A program made the position numbers and the translations under genes. A stretch of 46,343 nucleotides of DNA from Peptococcaceae bacterium (GTDB lineage: Bacteria > Bacillota > UBA994). The notes beneath the pieces are model-generated. The model saw only the letters and a program-made list of their open reading frames with translations, had not been told where the DNA came from and did no database searches. Position 1 is the first letter of the stretch; each line of letters begins with the position of its first letter. Positions 24,542-33,803 of this stretch are shown in pieces. The DNA lies in the NCBI GenBank assembly GCA_018334055.1, contig JAGXSS010000017.1:1-46343 (forward strand). The letters are read 5' to 3'.

Positions 24542-25774
24542 CTAATGAATAGGCTTCGCTGCATCTAGGGAGAACTCCTCCGTCTTCGCCGACCGGGCTT
24601 GCCCCGAAGCATCGAAGGAGAGACTCCGTACCCATAACGCGGTGACGAAGAGCAAAGTTCCTGTAAAAGCGAATACTCCCTGAATAGAAAAAGTCTCACC
24701 AATCAGACCTCCGGCCATGGGGCCGAGAAAAAAGCCGAACTGCGCGAAGCTAGAACTAAAACCGAAGGCCCGCCCACGAAAATCGGGCGTCACCGCTTTG
24801 GCAATGAGGGAGTGGCAGCTAGGCATGAGGGCCGCCAAGAATAGGCCGTAAATAAAACGCATGATACCTAAAGACCATAGATTGTCCGCTAGCATGTGGA
24901 GAAAGGCCATTATGCCGCCGCCAATTAAACCGGCCAACAAGACGACACGAAAACCCTTCGTTTCGCCGAGTCTGCCCCAGCGGGGAGCGGCGATGACCGT
25001 GGCAATGCCCACCAAGGAGAAGATAAGACCCGTGGCCAGGGCACCATCGCTCTCTCCCTGAACCTCCTGCACAAAAAGGGGCAGTACCGGCTGAATAAAT
25101 GAGGCCGACGCTTGAAATAACAGAACCACGACAAACATGCTTAACAAGAAGCGGTGCGAAAAGGCCGTCCTTAGATCGCGCTTTAAATCGGTCTGGGCCT
25201 TAGCTCCACCAATAACGCTCTCCCGCACTCCCCAGATCACCAACCCCGTGGCCACGAGCAGCATCAGTGCGGACCACAGCAAGGTGTACTTGATGCCCAT
25301 TAGCTCGCTGGTGAGTCCGCCAATCAAAGGCCCCATAATCGCCCCGAGCGCTCCCCCCGTCTGCAAGAACCCTAAGGAAGGGCCGAGTTTGTCATCGGGT
25401 GTGTTGCAGGCGACCAAAGCGGTGGAGGCCGGGATGAAGCCGCTGACTAAACCATTAAGCAGCCGGAGCACCACAATTTGCCAGAGCGAGGTAGCGTAAG
25501 CCATAAAGGCGTAGATAACCGCCATACCAAGACCCGCCCGGATGATCATCACCTTGCGCCCATGTTTATCGGCTAAGGCCCCCCATACCGGGGCCATAAA
25601 TGTGCTCATGAGGAAACTAGCCGAAATGGCAATGCCTGTCCACAACTTGAGGTTCTGCCCCACGCCCACTTCCCTAAGAATGGTGGGCATAAAAGGGGTG
25701 ACAATAGAGAAACTCATGCCCGCCACAAAGGTGCCCGCCCACAACATGTAGAGATTTTTACGCCACTGTTCCAC
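24542..25774 (-). CDS. MFS transporter, drug efflux type
   Basis: About 410 aa with 12 predicted membrane helices. The loop 2-3 MFS motif is clear (WGALADKHGRKVMIIRAGLG) and the motif-C-like helix 5 region GALGAIMGPLIGGLTSELMG indicates an antiporter, with a weaker repeat in the second half (RWGRLGETKGFRVVLLAG). GTG 25774 is favoured over TTG 25780 because GGGTGGGGG is then properly spaced. It is the first gene of a minus-strand operon running to 22774. Likely exports a drug or metabolite; specificity unknown. Confidence 0.92.
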   Translation of the reverse strand: MEQWRKNLYMLWAGTFVAGMSFSIVTPFMPTILREVGVGQNLKLWTGIAISASFLMSTFMAPVWGALADKHGRKVMIIRAGLGMAVIYAFMAYATSLWQIVVLRLLNGLVSGFIPASTALVACNTPDDKLGPSLGFLQTGGALGAIMGPLIGGLTSELMGIKYTLLWSALMLLVATGLVIWGVRESVIGGAKAQTDLKRDLRTAFSHRFLLSMFVVVLLFQASASFIQPVLPLFVQEVQGESDGALATGLIFSLVGIATVIAAPRWGRLGETKGFRVVLLAGLIGGGIMAFLHMLADNLWSLGIMRFIYGLFLAALMPSCHSLIAKAVTPDFRGRAFGFSSSFAQFGFFLGPMAGGLIGETFSIQGVFAFTGTLLFVTALWVRSLSFDASGQARSAKTEEFSLDAAKPIH

Positions 25775-25815
25775 ACACAATCCCCCACCCGCTGTTAACG
25801 CACATAATCCTGTTC

Positions 25816-25821
25816 ATTATA
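25816..25821 (-). promoter_or_regulatory. Probable -10 of the MFS operon promoter
   Basis: A perfect TATAAT reads toward the MFS start 42 bp away. The -35 region is poor (TTTTGT about 17 bp upstream), so this is moderate evidence. Confidence 0.45.
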
Positions 25822-25914
25822 CTACTTCTATAAACGAAACAAAATAGCTAGCTAAAAGGAAAACCGCCAACCAAAAGCGAGCGACTTACCTTAGCAATTC
25901 TTAGGTGGTGCCTC

Positions 25915-26207
25915 ATGCCAAAGAAGGACACCATCACCGAAAACTTTCACGGCACAATGGTAGAAGATCCCTATCGCTATCTCGAAGATAGCAATGAACC
26001 TGCAACTCTGGGACTACCCCAAGTATGGTGTCCCCGAGAAAGTAGCGGGCAAGTATTACTGGCAAAAGAATGACGGCTTGCAGAACCAGGCGGTACTATA
26101 TCGACAAGACAATAATGAAGGCCGGCCATGGTGCTGGTAAGCCGACCTCCAAACTCATCGCCGAAGCTGCCGATATCTATAGTTTCCTCGTGGCACAACT
26201 CGAATAA
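25915..26207 (+). pseudogene. Internally deleted prolyl oligopeptidase (S9A) gene
   Basis: Three pieces of one family are readable in changing frames. ATG 25915 starts MPKKDTITENFHGTMVEDPY, RYLEDSNEPA, the N-terminus of prolyl oligopeptidases. From ~25993 a shifted frame reads NLQLWDYPKYGVPEK then GKYYWQKNDGLQNQAVLY, the next conserved block, ending at ~26137. From 26115 the extreme C-terminus appears (MKAGHGAGKPTSKLIAEA, ending VAQLE, stop 26205-26207), including the catalytic-His region GHGAGK. A full gene needs about 2.1 kb; under 0.3 kb remains. The catalytic Ser and Asp regions are gone, so it is a deletion remnant. Confidence 0.88.
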
Positions 26208-26210
26208 GTT

Positions 26211-26945
26211 TTAGTCAAACCCCGGGCAATGCGCCCCTATACTGACGAAGTCGCGCAAAAAGCTCGTTGTTGGGTTGGTGAGCACCTGTCTTGGCGTTCC
26301 ATCCGCACTGATAGTCCCCTCCCCCATGACCACCAAACGGTCGGCGAGGTGAGCGACCTCATTGTAAGAGTGGGTCACGAGAACCCCGGTGGTGTTGCTC
26401 TCCGCCAGCCAACTCTTTAGGTGCCGCAGGATATAGGCTAGCGATTCCACATCAAGGCCCGAGAAAGGTTCATCAAAAAAAAGCATCTTCGGCTCGGTCA
26501 CCAATGCCCGCGCGAGACTTAGACGGGCTCCTTCACCACCGCTGAGGGTGTGGGGAGCGCGCTTAGCGAGATGTTCTGCCTGAACTAAAGTCAGCCACTT
26601 GAGAGCCACCTGCTCGGCTCGGCTACGGTTAACACCGCGCAACAACAGCGGGAGGGCCACATTATAGACCGCATCGCCCCGTAAAAAGGCCGGGCGCTGA
26701 AAGACATGAGCAAATTGACGCATAATTGCCAAACGCTCACCGTGGACATCCCTTCTTAGGCCACAGAGGGTATATGCTGAGCACTTAAAATCACTAAGCA
26801 GCCCCAATGCTTTAATTAGCGAGGTCTTGCCTGCGCCATTGCGCCCGATTATCGCCACAAACTGTCCTTCATGCAGCTCGACATGCTTGATGTTCAGTAT
26901 GGTGCGCTCATTACGCACCATAACTAGGTCATGCGCACTAAGCAT
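26211..26945 (-). CDS. tupC: Tungstate/molybdate-type ABC transporter ATP-binding protein
   Basis: 244 aa ATPase: Walker A GRNGAGKTSLIK, signature LSGGEGARLSLARAL (GEG rather than GQ/GE-Q), Walker B MLFFDEPFSGLD and switch VLVTHSYNEV. The pairing with a TupB-like permease and the position beside a molybdenum hydroxylase cluster point to tungstate or molybdate import. Start ATG 26945 overlaps the permease stop by 8 bases. No substrate-binding TupA gene is in the operon or elsewhere in the window. Phosphate- or sulfate-type ATPases are the alternative. Confidence 0.82.
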   Translation of the reverse strand: MLSAHDLVMVRNERTILNIKHVELHEGQFVAIIGRNGAGKTSLIKALGLLSDFKCSAYTLCGLRRDVHGERLAIMRQFAHVFQRPAFLRGDAVYNVALPLLLRGVNRSRAEQVALKWLTLVQAEHLAKRAPHTLSGGEGARLSLARALVTEPKMLFFDEPFSGLDVESLAYILRHLKSWLAESNTTGVLVTHSYNEVAHLADRLVVMGEGTISADGTPRQVLTNPTTSFLRDFVSIGAHCPGFD

Positions 26946-27639
26946 GCGGATGCCTCCTCTGTTGCATCATGGTTAACACCATCGCCACAACATAAGTAAA
27001 AGTCATGAGTACAAAACTAAGAGCCAGCGCCAAGGCAAAGTTGCCGCGGTTTACCTCCAACACAATAGCCGTGCTCAAAATGCGGGTCTGACCGCGAATG
27101 TTCCCCCCAACGGCCATAGCCGCCCCTACCTCGGCCACCACCGCCCCAAACCCCGCCAAACAGGCCGCCATGATGCTCAGCTGCGACTCGCGAATAACCA
27201 GCCAGACGGTCTGCCAGCGATTTGCACCTAGCCCCCGAAGTTGAGCGGACAAACCCTGATCAACTTGCATCACCCCCGCCATAGTGAGAGCGGCGACCCT
27301 GGGCATGGCAATCAAGACCTGGGCAACAATAAGAGCAGTGGGAGTGTACATGAGCCGGAGGAAACCCAGCGGCCCACTACGCCACAAGAGCAGACTGACC
27401 CATAGCCCGACCACCACCGGCGGCAGGCCCAAGGTGGAGTTTAATAGGCTTTGCACCCCCCGCCGACCCGGAAAGCTGGACAGGCCCAGCAATGCACCCA
27501 GCGGCACGCCAAATATAATGCTTAGGAGCGTCGCCGTTCCCGTCACCCGTACCGTGAGCCAGGCCACTTGGTACAACTCGCGATCGCCCGCAAACACCAT
27601 CTGCACTGCCTGTACCAACCCTTGCCAAATCAACTCCAT
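26938..27639 (-). CDS. tupB: Tungstate/molybdate-type ABC transporter permease
   Basis: About 233 aa with five or so helices and the binding-protein-dependent permease loop (GLGANRWQTVWLVIRESQLS, GFGAVVAEVGAAMAVGGNIR), closely like TupB. ATG 27639 is favoured because GAGGTGAGG precedes it; GTG 27648 is possible. It lies 137 bp after the NCS2 permease gene and beyond a dyad, so it may be only partly co-transcribed with the hydroxylase cluster. Supplying Mo or W to the cofactor is the inferred role. Confidence 0.85.
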   Translation of the reverse strand: MELIWQGLVQAVQMVFAGDRELYQVAWLTVRVTGTATLLSIIFGVPLGALLGLSSFPGRRGVQSLLNSTLGLPPVVVGLWVSLLLWRSGPLGFLRLMYTPTALIVAQVLIAMPRVAALTMAGVMQVDQGLSAQLRGLGANRWQTVWLVIRESQLSIMAACLAGFGAVVAEVGAAMAVGGNIRGQTRILSTAIVLEVNRGNFALALALSFVLMTFTYVVAMVLTMMQQRRHPHA

Positions 27640-27703
27640 CGCCCTCACCTCGTTTCTAAGAGCATTATAACAGGATAGTGACCACCTGCCGAACAGATAT
27701 TAA

Positions 27704-27741
27704 CAGCCGGTAGGGGACAGGTACCTGCCCCTTACCGGCTG
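27704..27741 (-). terminator. Strong dyad between the NCS2 permease and tupB
   Basis: CAGCCGGTA with GGGGACAGG pairs, through one bulge, with CCTGCCCC and TACCGGCTG around a short loop. On the minus strand it lies 36 bp after the permease stop and is followed by a weak TTAATATCTGTT tract, so it may terminate or attenuate transcription into tupBC. Its GGGGACAG core resembles the inverted repeat at 9925-9951. Confidence 0.5.
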
Positions 27742-27776
27742 AAACTATAGTCTTCTGCCGCAGGAATCAGTAGCTA

Positions 27777-29003
27777 CTATTCCTGTGGCAGCACCTGGTT
27801 GAGGATGATGCCCACGATGGCGGCGAGACCTATGCCCTCGAACCTAATACCTCCGCCTAAGTTAAGCGCTGCTCCGCCAATCCCGAGGACAAAGATGACG
27901 CTACTTACTATGAGGTTGCGCGACTTGGTCATGTCGACTTGGTTTTCCACCACGGTGCGCACGCCTACGGCCGCAATCATACCAAAGAGGATAATGGCTA
28001 TGCCGCCGATGACCGCTGTCGGAATCGTGGAGATGAAAGCCCCAATCTTTTGCACAAAAGCAATCATGATGGCGAACACTGCTGCCCAGCGCATAATGAC
28101 CGGGTGCCAGACCCGCGTCAGGGCGAGGACGCCGGTGTTTTCGGAGTAGGTAGTATTGGCTGGACCGCCGAAGACGCCCGCAATGACCGTGGCAATGCCA
28201 TCGCCAATAAAGGTGCGGTGCAGTCCCGGATCTTTGACAAAATCCTCCTCGACAGTGGTGCCCACCGCCATGATGTCGCCGAAATGTTCCACCGCCGTGG
28301 CAATGGCTATCGGGGCCATGATAGTAATGGCAGTCAGGTTGAACTCAGGCCAAGTGAACGCCGGCACTGCCACCCAGGCGGCGTCCGCTATGGCGGTAAA
28401 GTCCACCAGGCCGAAGATTAACGCCGCTATATAGCCAAAGCCTAGCGCGATAAGTACGGGGAGCATCTTAAAAAAGCCTCTAACGTAGATAGAAACAGCG
28501 ACTACCACTAGTAAGGTGAAGATTGCCAACCCCCAATTCCCACTAGCCATCTTGATGGCCACGGGAGCGAGGCTAAGGCCGATAATCGAAATGACCGGAC
28601 CGATGACAATGGGCGGAAAGAGGCGACGTAAAATACCTGCGCCGGCGAAATAGACCAGCGCCGCCACTAAGAGGTAGACCAACCCGGCGGCGATGATGCC
28701 CCCTTGCGCAGCGCCAAGGCCATGTTCCTTGATGACCAACTGCAACGCTCCAATGAAAGCAAATGACGAACCCAGAAAGACTGGGACCCGGCGCTTAGTC
28801 ACCCAGTGGAAGAAAAGCGTCCCTAACCCAGCTGTAAAGAGGGCCACGGAAATGTCGAGTCCAGTTAGTATTGGCACCAAGACGGTGGCGCCAAACATGG
28901 TGAAGAGGTGCTGCAAACCAAAGAGCATTTGCTTGGCCAGAGGGACGGAGTCTCCCTCCCGAATGGCCGGTGCATTGTCAACCACTTTCATCTTCAAGTT
29001 CAC
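27777..29003 (-). CDS. NCS2 family uracil/xanthine permease
   Basis: 408 aa with about 14 hydrophobic segments. NCS2 features are plain: GLQHLFTMFGATVLVP in helix 1, a VEHFGDIMAVGTTVEEDF segment holding the substrate-binding Glu, and GGPANTTYSENTGVLALTRV. It imports a nucleobase with protons. Similarity is to UraA-type uracil carriers, but the preceding molybdenum hydroxylase genes suggest a purine such as xanthine. GTG 29003 is used; ATG 28991 is also possible. Same strand and 68 bp after the hydroxylase large subunit. Confidence 0.92.
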   Translation of the reverse strand: MNLKMKVVDNAPAIREGDSVPLAKQMLFGLQHLFTMFGATVLVPILTGLDISVALFTAGLGTLFFHWVTKRRVPVFLGSSFAFIGALQLVIKEHGLGAAQGGIIAAGLVYLLVAALVYFAGAGILRRLFPPIVIGPVISIIGLSLAPVAIKMASGNWGLAIFTLLVVVAVSIYVRGFFKMLPVLIALGFGYIAALIFGLVDFTAIADAAWVAVPAFTWPEFNLTAITIMAPIAIATAVEHFGDIMAVGTTVEEDFVKDPGLHRTFIGDGIATVIAGVFGGPANTTYSENTGVLALTRVWHPVIMRWAAVFAIMIAFVQKIGAFISTIPTAVIGGIAIILFGMIAAVGVRTVVENQVDMTKSRNLIVSSVIFVLGIGGAALNLGGGIRFEGIGLAAIVGIILNQVLPQE

Positions 29004-29071
29004 CCTTTCTCTTCCGATGGCAGAACGAACGATACGACGACCTTTCCCGGCTACCCTTCCCCCCCTTCTTG

Positions 29072-31381
29072 CTACTTGGGTTTCGCCCTTAAAGCGGCGA
29101 GGACTTTCTCCGGCGTGATCGGCAGATCGACGATGCGCACTCCCACAGCGTTAAAGATGGCATTGGCAATGGCCGGAGCCGTCGGCACCATGGTGTGCTC
29201 GCCAAAACCCCTGGCCCCATAAGGGCCGTCATCGAGCGGGGTCTCGACAAAACCGACGAGCATTTCCGGCAACTCTGCCGCCGTGGCTATTTTGTAGTCC
29301 ACAAAGCTCGGGTTTTTGACCTGCCCCTGGCTTAGCTGCAACTCTTCATAGAGCGCCACACTCAAACCCTGCATAATGCCGCCCTCGACCTGCCCTAAGG
29401 CTAGGAGGGGGTTTAAGACAAAGCCGGTGTCATAGACAGCCGACACGCGCAGCACATTTACCTTACCGGTTTCGACATCAACTGCCACTTCCGCCGCCTG
29501 CGCCCCAAAGGTCCAGTGCGAGGTCACCTTAGGTGTCTGGCCTGTTTCTGGGTCCATGCCGTGAATGCCATCGGGGATAAAGTAGCCCGTGCCCATTACC
29601 GGGCCGCCGCGGCCTGCTCCCGTGGGGAGCGACAAGCCTAGCGCCAGTTCCTTGATGCTGGTAGTGGGACCGATACCATCGCGCCTGGCAATAACGCCGC
29701 GCACAATCGTTAAACTCTCCGGCGGGCTCTCTAGTTTTTCGGACGCCATGGCGAGCAGCTTGCCCCTAGCCTCGCGGGCGGCCCGCTGCACGGCGTTACC
29801 GGTGGAATAAGTGATGCGGCTAGCCACGGTCTGCCACTCATAGGGGCTATAGTCGGTGTCTGGCGTGTTAATATGCACCATTTCCATGGGCAGACCGAGT
29901 TCCTCGGCGGCAATCTGCGCCATCACCGTCTGCATGCCCTGACCGATTTCGGCAGAGCTGATGGTCACATTAATGCTGCCGTCTTCATTGACTTTTATAA
30001 ATGCGGAAGATGCGGCCGTGCCCGGGGTAGATGGGCCCTTGACCATGCAGGCCAAGCCCTTCCCGTGGTGGAGTTTCTTCTCGCTAATCGAGTCCATGCC
30101 AATCAGTCGCGCGGCCTCGTTGATACACTTATCTAAGCCCACCCCGACCAGTACCTCTCCGGTGGCATTGGTACTGCCATCGCGGGCGGCGTTCTGCAGG
30201 CGTATGGCCACCGGGTCCATGCCTAACTTGGCGGCGATGACATCAATTTGTTGCTCTAAGGCCCAGTGCAACTCCCCCATGCCAAAGCCACGGAAGGGCC
30301 CTCCCACCGGAGTATTCGTGTAGACACAGTACGAATCGGTCTTCAGGTGGGCGATGTCATAAGGACCGGCTGAGGAGTAGGCGGCAGCGCGGACAATGTT
30401 TACCCCGTACTCGGTATAGGCCCCGCCGTCCCAGATTAGGTCCGCCTCTTGCGCTAGTAGACGCCCCTCCTTGGTGTAGCCGGTCTTAATAGTCGCCTGT
30501 AGACCCTGCCGCACGGCCGTACCGCAAAAAACCTCTTCGCGCTCGAGAATCAACCTGACGGGGTATGGCGCCACTCGCATGGCCAAAGCCATGACCATGC
30601 CCTCGATGCCGATGCCGGCCTTGCCCCCAAAGCCACCGCCTACTTGCGGGGTGATGACGCGAATGCGCCCTTCGGGGAGGTTAAAGGCCACGGCCGCCAA
30701 CTTGCGCACCGCGTTAGGCGATTGACACCCCGACCAGATAGTTACCTTGCCCGTCATATCCATCTGGGCCACCGCTCCATGCGCTTCGATGGGCACATGC
30801 TGCATCTGAGGCACTCGGTAGGTGGCTTCATAGATATAATCGCTCTGACTAAAGCCCAAGTTTACATCGCCTTTTCTAATCTTGGAGTGATTAGAAATGT
30901 TGGTATGGGGAACCGGGAAAAAGACATTGTGAATGTGCGCGTACTCGTGCAGCTTCTCATGCACGAGGGGGGCATCTTTGGCTAGGGCCGTGGCCAAATC
31001 GAGCACCGGTGGCAAAAGCTCGTACTCTACGGCAATCAGCGCCAAAGCTTGGGCGGCTAGGCGCAGGTTAGTGGCCGCCACAGCGGCGACCGGCTCGCCC
31101 ACAAAGCGCACCTTGTCTATGGCGAAAATCGGGCGGTCAATGAGATATAGGCCGAGCATGGCCTGACAATCCTGCCCCGAGAGCACCGCCCGTACCCCGG
31201 GCAATGCTGCCGCCTTACTGCTGTCAATCCTGACAATGCGCGCATGGGGGTGGGGGCTGCGCAAGACTTTGACATGCAGCATATTGGGCATCTTGAGGTC
31301 CGCGACATACTTGGCCGCCCCTAAGGCCTTGACCGGACCATCTAGGCGGGGGTAACTTTTGCCGACAACAGTATTTTCCAT
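29072..31381 (-). CDS. Xanthine dehydrogenase-family molybdenum hydroxylase, molybdopterin-binding subunit
   Basis: 769 aa, the usual size of the large subunit. Cofactor loops are visible: VGGGFGGKAGIGIEG, PFRGFGMGELHWALEQQ, AEIGQGMQTVMAQIAAEELG and the C-terminal GARGFGEHTMVPTAPA with the probable catalytic Glu. It hydroxylates a C-H bond of an N-heterocycle or aldehyde with water as oxygen source. The nearby YqeB, YqeC and XdhC suggest a selenium-dependent enzyme. ATG has GGGGAGGGG upstream; small and FAD subunits precede it in the transcript. Xanthine, hypoxanthine, nicotinate or another heterocycle are all possible substrates. Confidence 0.95.
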   Translation of the reverse strand: MENTVVGKSYPRLDGPVKALGAAKYVADLKMPNMLHVKVLRSPHPHARIVRIDSSKAAALPGVRAVLSGQDCQAMLGLYLIDRPIFAIDKVRFVGEPVAAVAATNLRLAAQALALIAVEYELLPPVLDLATALAKDAPLVHEKLHEYAHIHNVFFPVPHTNISNHSKIRKGDVNLGFSQSDYIYEATYRVPQMQHVPIEAHGAVAQMDMTGKVTIWSGCQSPNAVRKLAAVAFNLPEGRIRVITPQVGGGFGGKAGIGIEGMVMALAMRVAPYPVRLILEREEVFCGTAVRQGLQATIKTGYTKEGRLLAQEADLIWDGGAYTEYGVNIVRAAAYSSAGPYDIAHLKTDSYCVYTNTPVGGPFRGFGMGELHWALEQQIDVIAAKLGMDPVAIRLQNAARDGSTNATGEVLVGVGLDKCINEAARLIGMDSISEKKLHHGKGLACMVKGPSTPGTAASSAFIKVNEDGSINVTISSAEIGQGMQTVMAQIAAEELGLPMEMVHINTPDTDYSPYEWQTVASRITYSTGNAVQRAAREARGKLLAMASEKLESPPESLTIVRGVIARRDGIGPTTSIKELALGLSLPTGAGRGGPVMGTGYFIPDGIHGMDPETGQTPKVTSHWTFGAQAAEVAVDVETGKVNVLRVSAVYDTGFVLNPLLALGQVEGGIMQGLSVALYEELQLSQGQVKNPSFVDYKIATAAELPEMLVGFVETPLDDGPYGARGFGEHTMVPTAPAIANAIFNAVGVRIVDLPITPEKVLAALRAKPK

Positions 31382-31394
31382 AACATCCCCTCCC

Positions 31395-31871
31395 CTACGC
31401 CTTGGCCGATGCCGGTCGGGCGGCCTTGCTGACGGCTACCACAATTCGCTCGTAACCCGTACAGCGACACAAATTGCCACTGATGGCCTCTCTTATTTCA
31501 GCCACCGTGGGCTCATTATTCTTGTCTAGCAAAGCTCGTGCCGACATGAGCATGCCCGGGGTGCAAAACCCGCACTGAATAGCACCCTCATTGACAAAGG
31601 CCTGCTGCAATTTATCTAGTTCAAGGTAATTAGAGAGCCCTTCGACGGTGCGGACGGCCTTCCCATCTACCTCGACGGCCAAGACCAAGCAAGAGTTAAT
31701 GCTCTCGCCATCAAGTAGCACCGTGCACGCCCCGCACTCGCCACCCCCACAACCCTCCTTGGTACCGGTGAGGTCAAGGCGCTCGCGCAGAACATCTATC
31801 AGACGCTCGAAAGTGTCAACCACAATCTCGACTTGTTGCTGGTTCACCGTAAAGGCAATTTTCCTCTGCAT
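31395..31871 (-). CDS. Molybdenum hydroxylase 2Fe-2S subunit
   Basis: 158 aa with both [2Fe-2S] sites of the family: the ferredoxin-like CGGGECGACTVLLDGE with a trailing Cys (SINSC) and the C-terminal helical site CGFCTPGM plus NLCRCTGY. It passes electrons from the molybdenum centre to the FAD subunit. ATG follows GGGAGG. It lies 13 bp before the large subunit and 5 bp after the FAD subunit. Confidence 0.96.
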   Translation of the reverse strand: MQRKIAFTVNQQQVEIVVDTFERLIDVLRERLDLTGTKEGCGGGECGACTVLLDGESINSCLVLAVEVDGKAVRTVEGLSNYLELDKLQQAFVNEGAIQCGFCTPGMLMSARALLDKNNEPTVAEIREAISGNLCRCTGYERIVVAVSKAARPASAKA

Positions 31872-31876
31872 GCCGC

Positions 31877-32746
31877 CTACCTCCCCTCTCCCCGTTCCTG
31901 ATGCAGCAACGTGGCCTGCCCCACAGCTCGCCTGAGAAGCACCCCAACCATGTGGCGGCGGTAGTCGGCCGTGGCGCGTAAATCTGTTATTGGGGCTACC
32001 ATTTGCTCGACTACACTCACCAGGCGTTCAGTTTCTTCTGTTGTCCAATTAGCCGGCGGTGCAGACTGCCGGCCGGACCAAGCGAGCAAGGGCACCGGTG
32101 CGACCGCACCCAGAGCCACCCGCACGTTTTTGTCCGGTAGCATCAGCAATGCCACCCCCACCTGCGCCAGGTCCACGGCCTTAGTGCGCGCGGCCTTTAG
32201 GTAGATGCTCACGGTTGGTTCTGCCGGGGCGGGCAGCACTATGCTCCGCAGAATTTCACCCGGAAGAAGGGCTGTCTTGCCGGGCGCCAAGAAAAATTCC
32301 CCTACGGGCAGGATGCGCTCGTCACTAGGTCCGACCAGGCGGAGAGTAGCCTCTAGCACCAGCAAGGCAGGTGCGGTATCAGCCGCCGGCGAGGCATTGC
32401 AGATATTGCCCCCCACGCTGGCTCTGTTTCTAATTTGCCAGCTGCCCACTACATGGGCAGCCTGTACCAAGGCCTCGTATCCGGCCTTGCCTTTGAGGAA
32501 GCGTTCGATAGCATTAAGGGGAGTCGCCGCCCCAATGACAATGCTGCCGTCCTCGGCCTGAGCTATGGCCGTCGCTCCCGGAAGCCCCTTGATGTCGACT
32601 AGGTGGCTAGGCAGAAGTCGGCCTTCGCGGCAGCGCACCAAGATGTCGGTGCCGCCGGCATAGATCATGGCGGTGGGGTGCGAGGCCATAAAAGAACAGG
32701 CATCAGCCCACGAGGTCGGCACCACATAATCAAACTTATTGAACAC
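31877..32746 (-). CDS. Molybdenum hydroxylase FAD-binding subunit
   Basis: 289 aa of the CoxM/XdhB family. FAD-binding motifs are intact: YAGGTDILVR near residue 30 and ASVGGNICNASPAADTAPAL around residue 110, with the C-terminal helical CO-dehydrogenase flavoprotein domain following. It is the electron exit of the three-subunit hydroxylase, probably to NAD or ferredoxin. GTG start 32746 has a spaced GGGGG region upstream and follows the nitrilase gene stop by 5 bp. Confidence 0.95.
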   Translation of the reverse strand: MFNKFDYVVPTSWADACSFMASHPTAMIYAGGTDILVRCREGRLLPSHLVDIKGLPGATAIAQAEDGSIVIGAATPLNAIERFLKGKAGYEALVQAAHVVGSWQIRNRASVGGNICNASPAADTAPALLVLEATLRLVGPSDERILPVGEFFLAPGKTALLPGEILRSIVLPAPAEPTVSIYLKAARTKAVDLAQVGVALLMLPDKNVRVALGAVAPVPLLAWSGRQSAPPANWTTEETERLVSVVEQMVAPITDLRATADYRRHMVGVLLRRAVGQATLLHQERGEGR

Positions 32747-32751
32747 GGCAC

Positions 32752-33630
32752 CTACCCCCTTCGTACCGAAGCAAATGGGCTGGGAGCGGCTTTTAAAATG
32801 CCTGCATAGCTCGCAATGTTACGGTCTTCCATATGGTTAAAAAGCATGGGGGAATCAATGCCATAGCTCGCATAACGCAAGGGGTCCGGGTCTAGTTCGG
32901 CAAATAGCAACTCTTCCTGGGTCCTCGCCTGGGCCAAGCGCTCGGCGATGGGGCTGACGATCATGCTATTGCCGAAGTAATTCACCTTACCCGCATCTGT
33001 GCCCACTGCGTTCACCGCGATGACATAGACATGGTTGTCATAGGCGCGAGCAGAGGTCGTTAAATTCCAAATGTCAAAACTGCGCAAGAAGGCCGAGGGC
33101 CGCACAATTATTTCGGCACCTTGCATGGCCAGTACCCGCGACAACTCGGGAAAATCTCCATCGTAGCAGATGATCATGCCCACTTTACCAAAAGATGTTG
33201 CGTAGACTTTAGCCTCGTTACCGGCGGTAGTCCACCCGCCCAGCTCCACATTTTCCCCGGGGAAGGGGTGCGTCTTGCGGTAAACCCCAAGAACAGTGCC
33301 ACATGGGCCAATAAGCGCGGCAGAATTGTAGACCACGCCGGGACTTTCACCCCGCTCATAGGTCGGAAAGACCACATAGACCCCCAGACGCTTAGCGGCG
33401 TCACAAATAGGATCGGTCAGCCGACCTGGGATCACATCGACTAAGTGCCACAACTCCTCTACCCGCATGGCCGGCATAAAACCCGTGGTCACCGATTCGG
33501 GGAATACCAGGAGCTCGGCTTGCGTCTTGGCCACCGCTCTCTCCATCCACTGCACGACCTTAATTAGGTTGGCCTCGACGTCATTGGGCACCGGCGCGAT
33601 TTGTACCCCAGCCACGGTCACTTTGCGCAT
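32752..33630 (-). CDS. Nitrilase-superfamily carbon-nitrogen hydrolase
   Basis: 292 aa from ATG 33630 (GGAGG upstream). The Glu-Lys-Cys triad is complete: Glu45 in LLVFPESVTTGF, Lys119 in VYRKTHPFPGE and Cys155 in MIICYDGDFPEL. Members hydrolyse amides, carbamoyl groups or nitriles. As first gene of the operon with the molybdenum hydroxylase and a nucleobase permease, it may cleave an amide or ureido product from an N-heterocycle breakdown route. That link is by position only; omega-amidase or N-carbamoyl hydrolase functions fit the same motifs. Confidence 0.9.
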   Translation of the reverse strand: MRKVTVAGVQIAPVPNDVEANLIKVVQWMERAVAKTQAELLVFPESVTTGFMPAMRVEELWHLVDVIPGRLTDPICDAAKRLGVYVVFPTYERGESPGVVYNSAALIGPCGTVLGVYRKTHPFPGENVELGGWTTAGNEAKVYATSFGKVGMIICYDGDFPELSRVLAMQGAEIIVRPSAFLRSFDIWNLTTSARAYDNHVYVIAVNAVGTDAGKVNYFGNSMIVSPIAERLAQARTQEELLFAELDPDPLRYASYGIDSPMLFNHMEDRNIASYAGILKAAPSPFASVRRG

Positions 33631-33803
33631 AGCATAATGCCTCCAATGCAAAATCTATTAATTATTAATTATTTCGACGGCGGCAGGCCGAAGCCTTCTC
33701 CCTCTAGATTGCCGGCGGAGATTTCTCTCGGCACTTCCTCTTGCGTGTTTTGACTGGGAATGCCACAATAATCCTAAAGCCGCAAGCTGAAGGGAGCTAA
33801 AAC

